Notes: generated from the letters alone by a model not told the origin. A stretch of 64,000 bases of DNA from Allacma fusca (GCA_947179485.1 OX359248.1:46386847-46450846); one strand, 5' to 3'; positions 12,628 through 27,018 are shown, numbered from the stretch's first letter. Made by a program: numbers and translations.

Positions 12628-12740
12628 ATCTATCCTTAACCATGCAAGTACGGCCGTATCCTTCCTTAACCATGGAAGTACAGCAGTATCTATCCTTAAC
12701 CATGATAGTACATAAAGGCTCATCCTTAACCATGGAAAAA
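12628..12740. repeat. 30-bp minisatellite, array 1
   Basis: Units begin at 12631, 12661, 12691 and 12721, exactly 30 bases apart. Each carries CCTTAACCATG followed by AAGTA or a close variant. The fourth unit breaks off after about 20 bases. Because 30 is a multiple of three, the array is open as a ten-residue repeat (MVKD-x6 on the minus strand), which I regard as a by-product. The core CATGGAAGTACA is shared with the longer array starting near 13.09 kb. Confidence 0.85.
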
Positions 12741-12847
12741 TATATATTTTACCACGAATCCCCGTAAATTCTCTCTTCGCTTGCACTCATCAAACAAAAT
12801 ACAATCTTGTGAAATTATACTAACTCATAGATACATACATACAAACT

Positions 12848-13030
12848 CAGAGTGGACACACTCTCTATAACAGCGGCCCGAAGTGTCCCAAAAACTGTTA
12901 TAATGACCCCTCCGTACAGGGAGAGGAATTAATAGTGTGTTAAACGGGGAAGTGCCAAAATTTTTGTCCCTCAATAGAAAATACTTTTATAATGGTGTCT
13001 CTTATAGGGAGAGACCATTCTTTGTAGAGA
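12848..13030. mobile_element. degenerate palindromic MITE-like repeat, copy 1
   Basis: It starts with AGTGGACACACTCTCTATAA and ends with a stretch whose reverse complement reads AATGGTCTCTCCCTATAAGA, so the ends are roughly inverted. The interior holds the CTCNATAG and AAATTTTT blocks seen in other copies near 19.7, 31.4, 31.6, 34.9, 40.8, 41.9, 43.4 and 57.1 kb. It is non-coding. The copy lies between two minisatellite arrays. Boundaries are approximate, and I see no clear target-site duplication. Confidence 0.45.
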
Positions 13031-13088
13031 ATTATATTCACGTATGTATATATTTGTATCCATTGTACATCAGCATTACACATTTCCA

Positions 13089-13520
13089 TAGGAAATCCTG
13101 TACGTCCATAAGAGCTTTTACTGTATAGTAAATCCTGTATGTGAGCGCACAAGTATGTTTTTTATAGTAAATCTTGGGAGTACATACGTTTGTATAGGAA
13201 ATCTTGGGAGTGCATACGTTTCTATAGGAAATCCTGGGAATGCATACGTTCCTATAGTAAATCATGGGAGCATATTCGTTTGTATAGTAATATATGGAAG
13301 TACACTCGTTTGTACAGTAATATTTGGAAGTGCATACGTTTGTACTTTAAAATATGAGAGTACATAGATTTTGTACAATAAAATATGGGAATACATAGAT
13401 TTGTACATTAAAATATGGGAGTACATACAATTGTACAGTAATTCATGTGTACGCATATGTGCGTATAGGAAAGCATGGGAGTACATACTTGCCCATGACT
13501 CAGCATGGGAGTACATACTA
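13089..13520. repeat. 30-bp minisatellite, array 2
   Basis: At least a dozen units follow a 30-base period, starting near 13171, 13201, 13231, 13261, 13291, 13321 and 13351. A one-base shift then gives 13382, 13412, 13442, 13472 and 13502. Each has TGGGAGTACATA or a variant, then CGTTTGTATAGTAA or a variant. Units before 13171 are longer and decayed. Units differ by several bases, so the array is old. The period keeps frames open (a ten-residue repeat with a GSxYV core on plus), but nothing suggests a real protein. Confidence 0.88.
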
Positions 13521-13576
13521 GTGAGTAAGTTCAAGCTTAAGCCTCAGCGTATACATAGAGATGTAAGTGAGTGAGT

Positions 13577-13630
13577 GTGTTTTGTGTGTGTGTGTATGTG
13601 TGTGTGTATGTGTGTGTGTGTGTGTGAGTG
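13577..13630. repeat. (TG)n microsatellite
   Basis: A TG dinucleotide tract interrupted by TATG and GAGTG units, starting soon after the 30-bp array ends. Confidence 0.85.
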
Positions 13631-13841
13631 CGTGCGAGTGAGTGAACCAGTGTGAGTACATATGTACCTTACGACGGGTTCATGTGAAGCATTGGAGCGA
13701 GTTGGGAGTCGGCCTTGCTAAGGCCAGGATAGTCACTCACTCGCAATGTAACGGGATACCGGTCATTCACCCCGGCCGTCAACATACTCAGCCTAGTTGC
13801 CAGTTTGCCAATTTCGCACACAACTCCCTTCTGTCGCACAC

Positions 13842-13867
13842 ACTTCTCTCTCTCTCTCTCTCTCTCC
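13842..13867. repeat. (CT)n microsatellite
   Basis: A pure CT dinucleotide run of about 25 bases. Confidence 0.85.
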
Positions 13868-13869
13868 CT

Positions 13870-16800
13870 TCCTGCCTCACACTCACTCCTCTGTAGCATC
13901 GAGAGAAATAGCAAACTTTTGCTCCATTCCTAACTTCTCCCACGTAAAGCCCCAGCCTTTACCGTACTTTTTAAGTACAGTAATAGTTGAGAGCCCAACC
14001 TTATGAATAAAAGCCAACTTGACGCGTGTATGGAGCTTCAAGATCCACGCACATTTTAGGGATCCCCCCCCCCTCCCGAACAAAAAAAAATCTCGACAAT
14101 ACTCCTCATAATCTGTGTGTATGTGTGTGTTTACAGAGTCATGAGATCAGTATTTAACATTGCAATTAGAGCCTTGCTCTTTTACTCCTTACTCCTTCTT
14201 TTCGATGACTCCTTGAACCTTTTCCTTTCTCATCACTCCCTAGGTCACATACCATCCTCTCACCCAGACCATCCTCCTCTCTGTCAAAACCTTGCCCTTG
14301 CTCCATTCTTTGTATATCTTTGACCCTGTCAATTCCCAATTTCTCCCATATCTATTCTATTAATTTCCAGCAATTCCTTCAATTTCTAAAAATTTCCTAA
14401 ATCCCTCTGGAAAAATATTGCGAAAATCCTCTCACTCTTTCTCTCTCTCTCTCTCTCTATCTGTCTTTCTCTACAGGAAATGTTACTTCGGACTTTATCC
14501 CCATCAAATTTACTCCTCATGTGATCCATCCATGTTGATTCATATTCCCTGAGAATAATTTATCCTCAAAGTCATATTTGACATGGGGATCGTACAAAGC
14601 GTATAAATTACAATGGCTTTGATAATTCTGAGCTCCATAGTGCTATTCTTTACAGGGGATTTAAATCCAGGGGCTGCTATATAAGCATTCTCATTATGTA
14701 CCTACTGGGTTGATAATAGGCGGTCGTAATTATAAATGCTATCCCAATTTAAAAGTCCATGTGTTGTATTATGATGTAAACAAATATTTTGAATCTGTGG
14801 GGAATCTGGGGTAGCCTTCTCTTGTATTTTTGTATTTGCTCGTGAGACATTGAAAATTCATGGGGACTGTCATTGTAGCGTTAGAATAATGCTAAAAAAT
14901 TCATGTTCAGGAACATTTCTAGGGGAGGGAGAGAGAGAGAGAGAGAAAAAAAAAAGAAGATGCAGAAAAGTGTGCGAAGTTTGGGTTGGGAGAGGTAGTT
15001 GAGGGAATAGTACAGCTATAGCTGTAGCAAGTCCCGTTAGATGAACTTTTTCTTTCAGCTGATGCTGGTGCTAGGAGCTGGACGGGAAGACTGGCAACAA
15101 GAGTTGGGATCGATAGTGACATAACTTGGTTGAACGTTTCTCTCTCCTTCCAACTTCTCACTACTATCTATAGTGCAAAAACGTGCACGCTCCCCATCTA
15201 ACACACTCAACGTACATGTGTGTATACTTCCGCGGTTTATTGCCCTCTCGCATGTACATACACACACACACACTCACACACACACACACTCACTCACTCA
15301 CACACACACACTCACCCATATAATGACAGAGAGTGTGTATTTTTCGGGACATAACTATCCTATTATATTTTCCCAATTACTAAAATCCCTGGATAATTTC
15401 CTCACATTTCCAAAGGCCTGGCAACAATGTATTGGAAGTAGTAAAAAAAAAATGCGAAAACACATGCAGAATATAGAATCGGACTTGAATCTTACCTCGG
15501 ATTGTACTCGGCATCTTGACGTCATCCTCCCATTGAGAAAACTTAAATAGAAAAAATTAAATTCCAGGTGAACTTAAAAGTTAAGAGTTGGTTTTTGAAA
15601 GCACTTTTGTTTTTCTCTTGTCACTCGCTTCTGTGTTTTTTTTTTTACTTTTGTATATTTTACTATTTTTATCAGGGCTTCCCCTCAAGATTGTGAAGGT
15701 TCAAGTTTAGAGTAAGTGTTTTGAAGAAAATAAACGCGCCACTTTTAAATAAAGTTAACTCACTTGTCCTACAGTGTAAAGATTATTTTAGTTTACTACA
15801 ATAAGTAATTATTTATTACTATCTATGGTTTCCCAGTTTTTCGTTCCTCCTATCCCAACTAAATGATACTAAAGGCTAATAAAATAATCTAATGGTAATT
15901 TTTTTTCCCCGTAAGATTTTCAAAATTTATTCTGGTTGAGGACAGACTTGGGAAATTTGGGTTTCGTCTCCATCCAACAACAATCCCATGGCACCTGGTC
16001 TTTTAGCAGAAGAATTTCTGAGGGGGGAAGAAAATGTTTTGCATTTAGTTATTTAGATATTTTTCTCTCTCTCTCTCTGCTGATTAGATTCTTGAGATAA
16101 GGTTCCCTCCGCACAAGAATTTTCGTTTTCGCACACACAAAAAAAAGCACATGCACTGGAAATGGTATTGTAATAATTGCAAGTGTATATTTAGGAATTG
16201 TGTATATTTGAAGGAGGAAAATTTCTGCACGTTATTGTTTCCTTCTTTTGTTTCTTTTTTTTTTTTTTTTTTGCAAAATGTCAAAAACAATTATTATAGG
16301 AGTCAATGTCCGGCTCCAAAAGGTTCATGGAGTGATTCTTTTTAATCCGTGGGGTCTTTTTGAAAATGGATTTTAAAATTAGAAGACACTTTTTGGAATT
16401 TTGAGGCGGGTTGTTCCAAGGGTCGGGGAATTGATGTTCAGGGCTGAAAATTCACCTTCCTTCCCGGACCGGGTCTCTCCGTGTGGATGCTGATAATATT
16501 TTTTGGGGGAAGATTTTTGGATGTGTGTGCTGAAAATTCTGACGGTGACGACAGTCGACGACCAAGAGATGAAGAACAACAACAAACAACAGGGATGGAA
16601 CAGACCGACCGCACGCACGGGTTAAGGAGAACCGACTGACTGAACAAGACGAAGAAAGAGTATTGAACTCGGATGAGCCAAACCTGAAGGGGATAACATA
16701 ACTGTACTCTTCTCCATCAGGCCCATTCTTCCGCCTCCACCACCAGCCCCTCCACACAGCATGTACATATCTCTCTGTCTATACGTGCAGACCCATAGGC

Positions 16801-19680
16801 AAAGACAGGGCTATTACATACACACACTTCAGGAGGAGACGTAATATGTGTGCCCAGTCCTGCTGCCGTCCACCGCTGCGTGTACGTTTCCACACGTTTT
16901 CCTACTCCCCATCCTCACATCGACGTACATAAATTATTCCTGTAGTGCTTCTTTTACTGCCAAAATCCCTCACATTCCTTCCATATATATACATAGGGCC
17001 AAAGTCTGCATTTAAATGTCCACAATCACTTTTTGCAATGCCAAACCGGTGAGAATGTTTTCAGCGGACGGTCACTATCAAAACTTACCCCAAGGTTTAC
17101 CTTCTTATGTCTTTTAATGCATTTCGGGAAAAAAGCACCTCACATACTTATTCTGCACTCTGTTCAATTTTGCAAAACCTAATGTTTCAACTTGACGTTT
17201 TTTTTCCCAAAGCGAATTGGCCCAAGTTGGGACAATTTTTGCAAAATCCTAGGACTTAATCCCAGCTCTATAATTTTTTCAGTAATTATCAGGAATTTTA
17301 TTTTTCAACTTCTAATTTCGCAATGTAAATTGTACCAGGGCATCAAATATTTCACATACATAATTTCCAACTTGGAGGAAAACATCGTAAAATAATGCGC
17401 ATTGTTTTTTAGGATGAAAATTCTAAATTTGACATGTTCACACACATTTAAAAATCCAATAAATTATTTTTTTTACAACACCAAGGAAGCTTATTTTACG
17501 GACGGGATTTTTTAAACATTTATAACTAATTCCAGGCAGGATTGCCCATAACTGACGTCCTGTGCTGATGGGGAAATTTTCGCTCAGGTTCATTGTATAG
17601 TATCTACGTGTGTAATTATATCGGATTAAGCACTAAGCCGATTTTATTAGTATGTTTGTATGTAGGGTTGACATTGCTACAGGAGTGGGATTGTAGAGGT
17701 TAAGGTATAGAAACTAGATACTATATATGAAATGCGGGTACAAAAACGTAGCCCATTCCACTGTATTCTTTGTTTGTTTGAAGGAATTTTCGGTGACTTG
17801 TACGCTCGGTAATCCGAGGTTTTGCGGTTGTAATTAAAACAAATATTCCGTAATTATTTGCATCTTTCTTGCCCTCGCGTCATACATTTCATGGAAATGC
17901 ACTCCACTACTACTCACCCCAACGTAGTTCTCATCGGGACGTTTTTCTTTTGTTTATATTTACAGTAAATTTTATCAAATAAGGAACTCTAAGGATGGAC
18001 GGTTGTTTGAACCTCTGAGAGTTAATAACTTCATGCCGAAAATATTTTTGTTGAATCTGAAATACAGATCTTTCCGGCACTGAAATTAAACTAAGACAGC
18101 CAGGGATTGGTGCAGGAATCCCAATTACACCTGCCATAATTTCTTTAAAATTAAAATTTTGACTACATTTTTCTGAAATTTTGTCTTTTGGGAATAAATT
18201 TAATTAATACAGCCATCCTAAGAAGATATTACCGATCTTTCAATTAGCTTTTAACAATTAAGCTTTATTAAATTATTTGGTAGGAACTGATGACTTTTAT
18301 AAAGACTCAATCTTGCACTTCATAATTTTATATTAATTGTATTTCCCTTTTATTGAATCTGACAAGAATTTCCTTAGATTTTAATATTTATTAAAATCCT
18401 TTGCTAACACTTCCACTCTCACAGTACTCCTTTCTTAAAATCTTGCTTCAAAGACTGAGCTTACAAAACAGTTAAGAGTAGCCTCTCTCTGCCTTTCGGG
18501 ACGTCATTGATGGAATCAGCTTAAAGATATGCATGCAGCAATGTATTTTGGCAAAGTAATTCCAACGACATTAAAATTGTGTAGCACAAATTTGTGAGAC
18601 AAAATTTGGTACAGTCCCGCATCTTGTATCATCAGATTTAACTGTCTTTAACCAGCTCATTTAGTACTGCACCATATGTTGCAATAATTATAATTAGTTT
18701 TCCAGAGCTACAGTAAATGCTTCCAATACTTCAGGATTGCAGAAGCATGTACCTCATAGAATTAGTATTCTAAGGATAATGTTGAGGTATGGCAAGAACT
18801 GCTGAACTTTTAAAAGTTTATCCTAGAAATCTGAACAAATATTCTGAAACATTTCTACATATGTACATAGCTATGCTGTACTCACTCCGTAAAAATAAAA
18901 CCCCCTGAAAAATCATTCCTCGACTTATCTCTCTCTCCTCCACCTGAAATTCCAAGTTAAAAAGAGTATTGAACCTTACGTAATAAGCTGACTCAAGCAG
19001 GTAGTACCAGAACCGAGACAAAACAAGATAAGTGTAACGTGATCTTATGCAATTACATAAGAAATTACACGATAGATTTCTATAAGAGAAAAATATTCAA
19101 GGTTAGACATTATTGGATTTGTCTGGTTTGGCAATCAGTGCGGGTACAGATATCTACGTATAGGTTATTCGCACTTATCCTTAAAAATATTACATGCATA
19201 TACATACATACATAGATACATACATTTACACTGCTCTGTACTCGACGTGGTCAGTGGCTGGTGAGACAGTATTTTGGGTATTCTCACAGAACGAAAACAT
19301 CCTTTACTCTGAGTGACAATATTATCAGGAGCATATAGTTGACGTGCTACACCATCTGTGTCCGTATAATTACCATTGGTATTCCATCCATTTTGTTCGG
19401 GATGATAAATCTGAGGAAGTGGATTTGATTTCGTCATGTTCGTGAAATGTACGTGCAGATAAATGATGAAGTGGGTTTTGCAATACTTATATGTAATTAA
19501 AAATACAGTGCACTGGCTCTTCCAAGCATTCCTCAAATAAGCTAAATCTAACACTGGCATATGTTTAATAGCAAGAAAAATTAGCATTGTGGTGAATGGG
19601 ACTATGCTCAAATATTTGTTCCCATATATAGAAAATACAAATAAGTCTATATAGCACTAGCGTTCAGTATGTTCCATTCC
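13870..19680. other. no gene recognised; simple repeats
   Basis: AT-rich DNA with CT near 14438-14458, GA near 14928-14945 and a T18 run near 16255. Three overlapping minus-strand frames at 16379-16757 are open and somewhat less AT-rich. One frame starts MYMLCGGAGGGGGRMG and could be an exon fragment, but no frame stands out. Nothing else is supported. Confidence 0.35.
15258..15313. repeat. (CA)n microsatellite with CTCA interruptions
   Basis: A CA/CTCA dinucleotide tract of about 55 bases. Confidence 0.88.
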
Positions 19681-19689
19681 ATATTAAAT

Positions 19690-19880
19690 TGATGGTACTA
19701 TTTTGGCAAGGAATGGTCCCGAAAAGGGAAAATTGTCTCTGATTGAGAGGTGCGCTTACAGGGTAAAAATTAATGTTGTCTTGAACGGGAATAGCTCCAA
19801 ATATTTATACTCCTGTAATTAACATTATAGAAAATGTTCTTTTAAGGGAAGTCTCCTATACAGAGAGAGAGTAAACGCTG
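19690..19880. mobile_element. degenerate palindromic MITE-like repeat, copy 2
   Basis: It contains TGTCTCTGATTGAGAGG, the core TAAAAATTAATGTTGTCTTG, then ACGGGAATAGCTCCAAATA and, near the end, AAGGGAAGTCTCCTATA. The same ordered blocks occur at about 41.89 kb. It is non-coding and its boundaries are approximate. Confidence 0.45.
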
Positions 19881-22800
19881 TAGTGAGGATTCCCCTGTGA
19901 GTATGCAATTTGAAGGGAAAAAACTCCTCTTCCCAAAATTATCATTTTGTGGATCAAATAATCCCCGTGGAAAGAAATGTTTAATGCTTAACCCATACAT
20001 CCAAGCTATTACTCCATATCCTATACTATGAGTTAAATTGTGTAAGTTATATGGAATTCAAGGATTAAAACTACTCTGAGTCTGTGAGCATAGAAGTGCG
20101 GATGCAGTCAAATCACACTACTGACCTCATGATTACACCACAAACTGACCTCTCTCTCCTTGAGTCGAACCTGGGAGTGAAAAAATCTCACGTATGTATG
20201 TACACTAGTACGTTGCCGTACGCCCTAATGGAAACTCGTCTCTTGTAAAGTGCTACAAACGCTGAAGGCTATCACAGAGGAGAATCTACGACTGTCGTAT
20301 AGCCTCTTTAAATTGCTGGCCATTATTCTCGCAGTTAAAACTTGTCCTACATGATGGGGCCTATGCAAGTTTCTTCGGAGGGGAAATGCAAGTCAGAGAT
20401 AGTCATATGCACCAGTATTATGTAAATGGGAATTACTACACGATTTATTCATGTTACGTCCATAACCACAGAGCTCAGAACAATGGTAATTGATGTGATT
20501 GCCATTATCTTTTGTTTTGTTTTTATATTTCACAGTCAGCTCCAATATAATATTTGAGCACGAAGGAGGGAAACCAACTGTACAATGTCAATGTTACAGG
20601 GAATTAATGGCGAGAGAGACAAAATGATACTGAGCGTTTGAAAAACAATTACGAGCATCGTAAAATCCGGTGCCGTCGAAAGAAACTACCAGCCTTCGGA
20701 CACATCACATATACATCCCTTTTTCATACAATAATTCCATAATTAGAGAAACACATGCGTGCGTACAGACTTAGAGAAACCGCTATTTTATATGATTGTT
20801 ATTATTATTATTTTCTTATTTCCTTCCCCAACGACCCAGACTCACGTGTCGAATCAATGACAGCACAACATATATAACTTGAATGAGTGTGTGTGTGTGG
20901 TGTGGTGTCTACGAACTATGAAATTCTTATAAGTTCATTGATTTTTTTCTTGTGACGAGCACAGTACTTATTCATAAAAGAGGGCTTGTTCGGAAGCCGT
21001 TGCTTAATTGATAATTACATTAACTCTTGTTGTTATATCAATTTAGGTACATTTTTAGCTACTCCGCTCCTTCAAGTCAGGTTTCTCCTTTGAGCGGCTT
21101 GTGTTTGCTGTCTATGGAAAGAATTGGGGATATGTGTAAGTAACGCTATTGTATTCAAATAACCTGTGGGATAGGAGTCAAGTTTGTATTCCCCATTAAT
21201 TACTTAATTGAAGATAAATATTTAACTTGACCGTCTCCACTTTTAAAATATGTGCTTTCTTAATGTCATTTGCAAATAGGAAGGTAGAGAGAGGCTTAGT
21301 GCTTGAGAGGTGGCAAATTTTGGAAAGGGGTCCTTCCACACGTTAAAATATGTGTGAGGCAAATGTCATTTAGGAATTTGCACGGAAACAAATGCGTCCT
21401 TACGCGTCAACTCTGTACCTTAATAATTCCAAGCTTCCAGGGAAGGTTTACGACCGACTGTGCTCTACGTACATATCCTATTGAAACACCAATTTTCAGT
21501 CTTAGTGGCTCTAATGCTATTTCTGGGGCCATTATCAGTAATTGCCAATTGGGTTTTGCCAGTAAGATAGATAGCTTCAAGTTTACATGACGTATGTACA
21601 TATCCACGGGGTCCTTAAACTTCTCCTTTACTATCTCTGTACATGCGTGCCTAAATGTTATTTTTTGGAATTATTATATATCCTTTTGGATTCCTTGTAT
21701 CTACTGTAATGAATTATTTAGTGGCTCAATGGATATAGTTCCCAACTCAAAATATAAAATAATGGCTCCGAAAGAACAGCAAAAGATATGCGTGTTTATT
21801 GTTTCAAGTTCAGTGTAAGAGTGACGGCCAGAAAGAAAATGGCTTTCGATCAGGATTATATGCATTAGATTGATTGGTTCATAGTAACTAACAAGTGGAA
21901 ATATTGCAAAATAATAGATATTGTCATTATATATTGAGGCATTGCCCTGGTTGAGCTTTGATTACCAGTGCAATTAGTCTTCAGAAATAGTAACGGATAA
22001 AAATATTACAGTACGTACTTACGCTCAATGGATTTGTAATTTTTAATTGTAATTATACTTACACGCATTGCTATTTTTAGGATAATGCTCTGTACGCAGC
22101 AAAATCCCTCAGTAAGGGTAACATCAATAGAGGAAAATTTTGACTTTTGCAACTTCATGCTTTGTGTAAGTTTAAAAAATAATTATATTAAATTTGGGAT
22201 AAAGGGGAATGTGTCCAGGGTCTTCTATGAAGACAGTACACTGTACATTATCGTTAGTTACTTTTTAATTTGAGGGTAACCTGTGTGCACTACACAAGCA
22301 TGAGTAAGCTGATTTGACCATCTTATGTGTGAATCTGGCTGACAATTATGGCAATACAATAATAATTATTTGCGTAATGTATATAGATGCATGTAATTAA
22401 ATGTAAAGGAATTTGACACTCGTGTTTACGAGTGTAAATATATACCTTGCTGTTAACATTGTCCCTAAGCCTGTTAGGAGTTAGGAGGGAGTATAAATGG
22501 GAGAATAAAAATCCATATGGAAACCTCACGCTTGCTCATTGGAGTGATTGTGAACAATGTCTGGAGTTGTAGCTCATCATTTATTAAATTTAAAGCAATG
22601 GACTGTTTTACGATATGACTCCCATTTATCTTCCTTGCTATGTGGCATTTAATGGGACCTTTTATTGGTTTGGGTCTGTATGTAAATTCCATAGGAGCAT
22701 ACATATGTATGTACTCGGCTCACAATTGTCATTTCCCAAACGTTCCAGATGCAATGCTTCCTTTAAGTCCAAGCCCAAAACTTACACCCTGATATGAATA

Positions 22801-25800
22801 ACAAAATCCTTAAAATATATGTCTTGCTTTGCAGTCTCATGTGACATGAATTAGAACCTGCTTGGGAGCTTCCAACTAAAACAATACAGAGGATTATAGA
22901 ATAGAAGATGGCTTGTTAACCCAATGTTTTTTAATTGAGGTTTGACTCTTTTACGCCTCCTGTATATCTATATGTATGAACAAATATGTAATTATATACA
23001 GTATGTAATATATATCAAGTCTCCTTGAAAGAATTCCCAGTAGGTTTTAGTTCCTCCCATGTACCGTAAACCATGTGCATAGAATGTATCTACTCCTATT
23101 GCTACTATTCGCAATGTAGCAAATTTCAAATGGATTTCTGCAAGTACACTATACTTATAATTACTTGAAGCCAGGAAAGAAAAATTCAAGTTGGAGCACC
23201 TACCATAAATTCAGGTTTGACTCCATTCAAACGTCAATGTAGCTAGGCCGGGATCAAATTTCACAGCTCAAATTTGTTTTAACATTGTACTTGTTGTCAG
23301 GACCTGAGAATTTATTGTTAACCTTAGAGTGTTCCGCGAAGAACTGCAACATGCTTTGCAATGGGAAATGTGATCTTTTTACAATATGTAAGACCTTTTT
23401 TTTTTTGAGTTCAAGTATCAAATGTAAGGAAATTGCAGGTAGTAAAATTTTAAGGTATAGTATCTGCATTCATGTGAGTGTTTTGTAAAATGTGATCTCC
23501 TTTCTGCACTGTTTTTATTCCTACTGGATTCTGAACAGCTCCGTAGGTTTTATTTGTTTCCCAATTTTTATATCTACTTGTATTCAGTAATGGGGATGTG
23601 TTTGCCCAGCTTTTGTGTACCCTTCATATTTTTGTATGTAGTGGGCTTGTCCAGTGTTAACTACCCCTATACATTTTGCAGGAATTATTTATGAAGAACT
23701 ACTAAGATAATTTCATGAAACTTGGCTCAACATTATGAGTCATATTTTGTTTTTGCAAGGGTTGCAGTTTATACAGCACAGTGCATTTATAGTAATTGGC
23801 CGGGAGGAAAGAAAAGGAGCAAAAGTTATTTGTGGTTTGGAGTTATCTCTTCGTTGCTCTTGAACTCGTACAACTGCCATTAGACATTACATATGTACGT
23901 ATACATGTGCTTGACGTACGCACATTGAGGACAACCAGTCAATGCAAGTTGCATGTCTGCATTAGTGTGTGTGTGAGTGTGCATTGTTTGGTTTTACAAA
24001 ATGCGTCACTCCATATAGCCTGGCAATCCATAGAGTGTGACATGTCTAGGCTGCTGTGCTTGCGCCAAAGCTGGGCAGGACCCGTGTTTTTAGCAGAACG
24101 GTCCAAAAGTCAAATTACGAGCAATCACAGAGTGGAACTCCCTTTATAATAAGAACACCTACAACGAATTAAAAAATCAAATGGGATTAGAACAAATGTG
24201 CTAATTCACGAAGGGGCAAAGTGTCATACTGTAGCGGAACAAGAAGGCTCCTAATAATTTCTCTTGTTACCGTCAGCGTTACAAGACTCAATTTATAATG
24301 AAGAAGATTACCTTGTGAATAAAAAATCTCCTTAATTGAAACTTCACTCATTTGAACTATACAATTGTTCAAAATTAGTTAAAGCCGTTTGTATTCAATT
24401 GTTCGTTCAAATATGTAGCATAGGAATTTATCCGACAATATTTTATATCCCTACTTGCGACATCTATCGATAGAGGTGTTTCAGACGTGTGGACAGTTTT
24501 AATTTCTTGAGGTCAATCCAGTTGACCTTAGCTCCTCCAAAAACGAGCAGCTTTTCGTAGGTCATATGCAATCTCTGACTGTAGTGAAATTGTTGGATGA
24601 GAAAAATTGAATTGACTAAATTTTAACTAAGGGTGAGGAAGCATGATGACGAGCTCATTAGGATAGGCATCGTTTCACTTCGCCCCTAAAAAACTGGACT
24701 CTGGTTTTACTACCCCTTGCTCATGTAGGAACTGTTTTCCGGGGATTTTTGTCAGTATTATTCAATAAATGATGCAGCGCTTCCAAGACGATCTTCTTGA
24801 TCTGCGCAGATTACTTCCAGAATTTTCTACTGGATAGTGATTTCGGAAATTATTAGCCATTACTGTTTTCGCAAGACTGCGGTTTTATAAATGTTACTCA
24901 ACCGACACTGACTTCCCTTCCCGTCGGCTCCCAAACTTCTTGCACAGTATGCGTGGACAGGAGATGTACATAATTATGCATAATTGAGCTTTTAAAATAT
25001 TCCTGGGAAATACGCCTGCTGAGGAATGAGCTCCAAGGAGTGAGTAAATATGCAGAAAGGTTGAATTTCAAGTCAAATGTTATGAAAGAGTGTAAATAAT
25101 GTACTAGTAATTTATTTTGTCATAAAGTTTGACCAACTGCAAAAAATACAATGAAATTGTTTGGACAATTCTGACTCTTTCCCATATTTTATACAAATAC
25201 CTATACGTAATTATTGCCAAATGTACTTTACCAATCTCTCTACAATAATAAATATTTTTCCTCATAAACCACTACTTAATGTCCCTGAAAAAAAAAATTA
25301 TTTCTTATTATCCATGAACCCAAAATATATACGGGATAAAGAACGGTGTAAGGCTACTGGCTGAGCTCAAAACGGAAAAATAAGTCTATAGGACCCAAAC
25401 CAAACAGAAGATACATGAACGTCCCCTCCTCTCACTTCCAATACAGACAATGGTCTGTCTCACCTAAACCCTAACAGGGGTTCAAGTTCATCTCAAATCC
25501 CGTTACACCCTCAAAAAATGCATACATATATGTAGGTATCTCTCTGAAATTTGTATTTTACGTCCCTATTTCATTACACTATACATTGCATTATCCATTA
25601 CACCCTATGTTGAAATTCTTCATCGAAGTGGTCTTACAACAATTGAGCTGCACTTTTATTAATTTCTGCTATTTCTTACAAAACTGGCTATCTTTTTCAA
25701 TTTACACGCTCATATGTACTCCCATGCTCAAGCCATCAATTATACCTTACATCATCACATTGGGGAAAGATGATTTGAAACAGGAATGCAATGAATGCAT

Positions 25801-26533
25801 TCTATGTATGTGTGTGTGTGTGTGTGTGTATGGGATTGAATGTGTTTACGTGGGGATTTGATTCCTTGGAAAAAGTTGTAGATTCTTATCAATTTTATAT
25901 ACCTCGACGCTCACTATCCCAAGGCCAACATTATTACTGCTCAGGTGTATAGACAGACAGTAAGTTCCACCAAATACTCCTTGAATGTTGAGGTTCAAAA
26001 ATTTTCCTGAGTTAGGGTCATTAAAATTAACCGTTGTCCAAGAAAATTAAGAGTATTAGCCATTCTACACATGGAATTAATAATGGTTTGCCAAAACGTT
26101 ACTTGCCACCCTGAAGCGAGAGGACGCGTTCCTTATGTAGAGAGACTCCTTCCTCCTTTTAAGTCTTCAAAGGAGCTAAAAGTCAGAAGACATTGGCAAC
26201 GAGCCGCTTAACTTCTGCACACCTTTTTTTTTCTTATTCGCGAGTAGTCATGGAATCAGTGAGTATTTTCCGCACGTTTAGAATCCCATTTGTACATTAA
26301 TGATTTAATATGCGTTTAATTTACAGTTACCTATCTACAACCCAAGAAATTAAATACGGAAACATATATTATCCCTCTGTCATCTCGACACTCTCAGGTA
26401 AAACCTTTGGGTCCACAAGGATTTGTATGTTTCAGGTCTGTATCATCTTCTCTACCTCAAATGTAATACATTTCACAATATTACATTCCCACAATTAAGC
26501 TTCCACTAAGTCATGAAAATTAATCTGGGGACT

Positions 26534-26537
<4 letters not shown>

Positions 26538-26578
<41 letters not shown>
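26538..26578. repeat. (CA)n microsatellite
   Basis: A pure CA dinucleotide tract of about 40 bases. Confidence 0.92.
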
Positions 26579-26581
<3 letters not shown>

Positions 26582-26976
26582 AATAAATATAAAAAACCTG
26601 GTGAAATTTTGTCCGAACGTTTTTCTTACATTTCTAAGAGATTACGCCATATATGAGGGAAATCAAAGCCGGGACCGAGACAGTACCTTTATTTACATTG
26701 TACTCGTAAATGGGCTTCGTTTTGAGGTCTATGACATTGAGGAGCTCTAGTAATGCTTATATACAAACTATTATATCATTTTGACTGTATATCTATACAT
26801 ACACCCTCAAATACTCACAAGAAGCCCCAATATAAGGGATTGAGAGTGCGTGCGAGAGCCGTCTGTCTACAGTGGAATGTGCGAATTGAGCTTGTGGTTG
26901 AATGACGCATATTTTCCTCCTCCATAACTCTTATTACCGACCGTTAAAAGGAAAAAGTTCATATATGCGGGAACAG

Positions 26977-26979
<3 letters not shown>

Positions 26980-27007
<28 letters not shown>

Positions 27008-27018
27008 ACACACACACA
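26980..27018. repeat. (CA)n microsatellite
   Basis: A CA tract with one AA interruption, about 38 bases. Confidence 0.9.

Noticed and set aside
13155-13367. Protein with a ten-residue repeat
   Set aside because: The frame is open only because the minisatellite period (30) is a multiple of three. Both strands show the same effect, and no start or splice context supports it.
12628-13520. CRISPR array, because of regular 30-base repetition
   Set aside because: The units abut directly with no unique spacers, units are diverged, and the context is eukaryotic.
15496-15541. 46-base minus-strand exon reading FSQWEDDVKMPSTIR
   Set aside because: The acceptor ends in AAG rather than CAG or TAG, no neighbouring exon in phase was found, and the segment is too short to judge.
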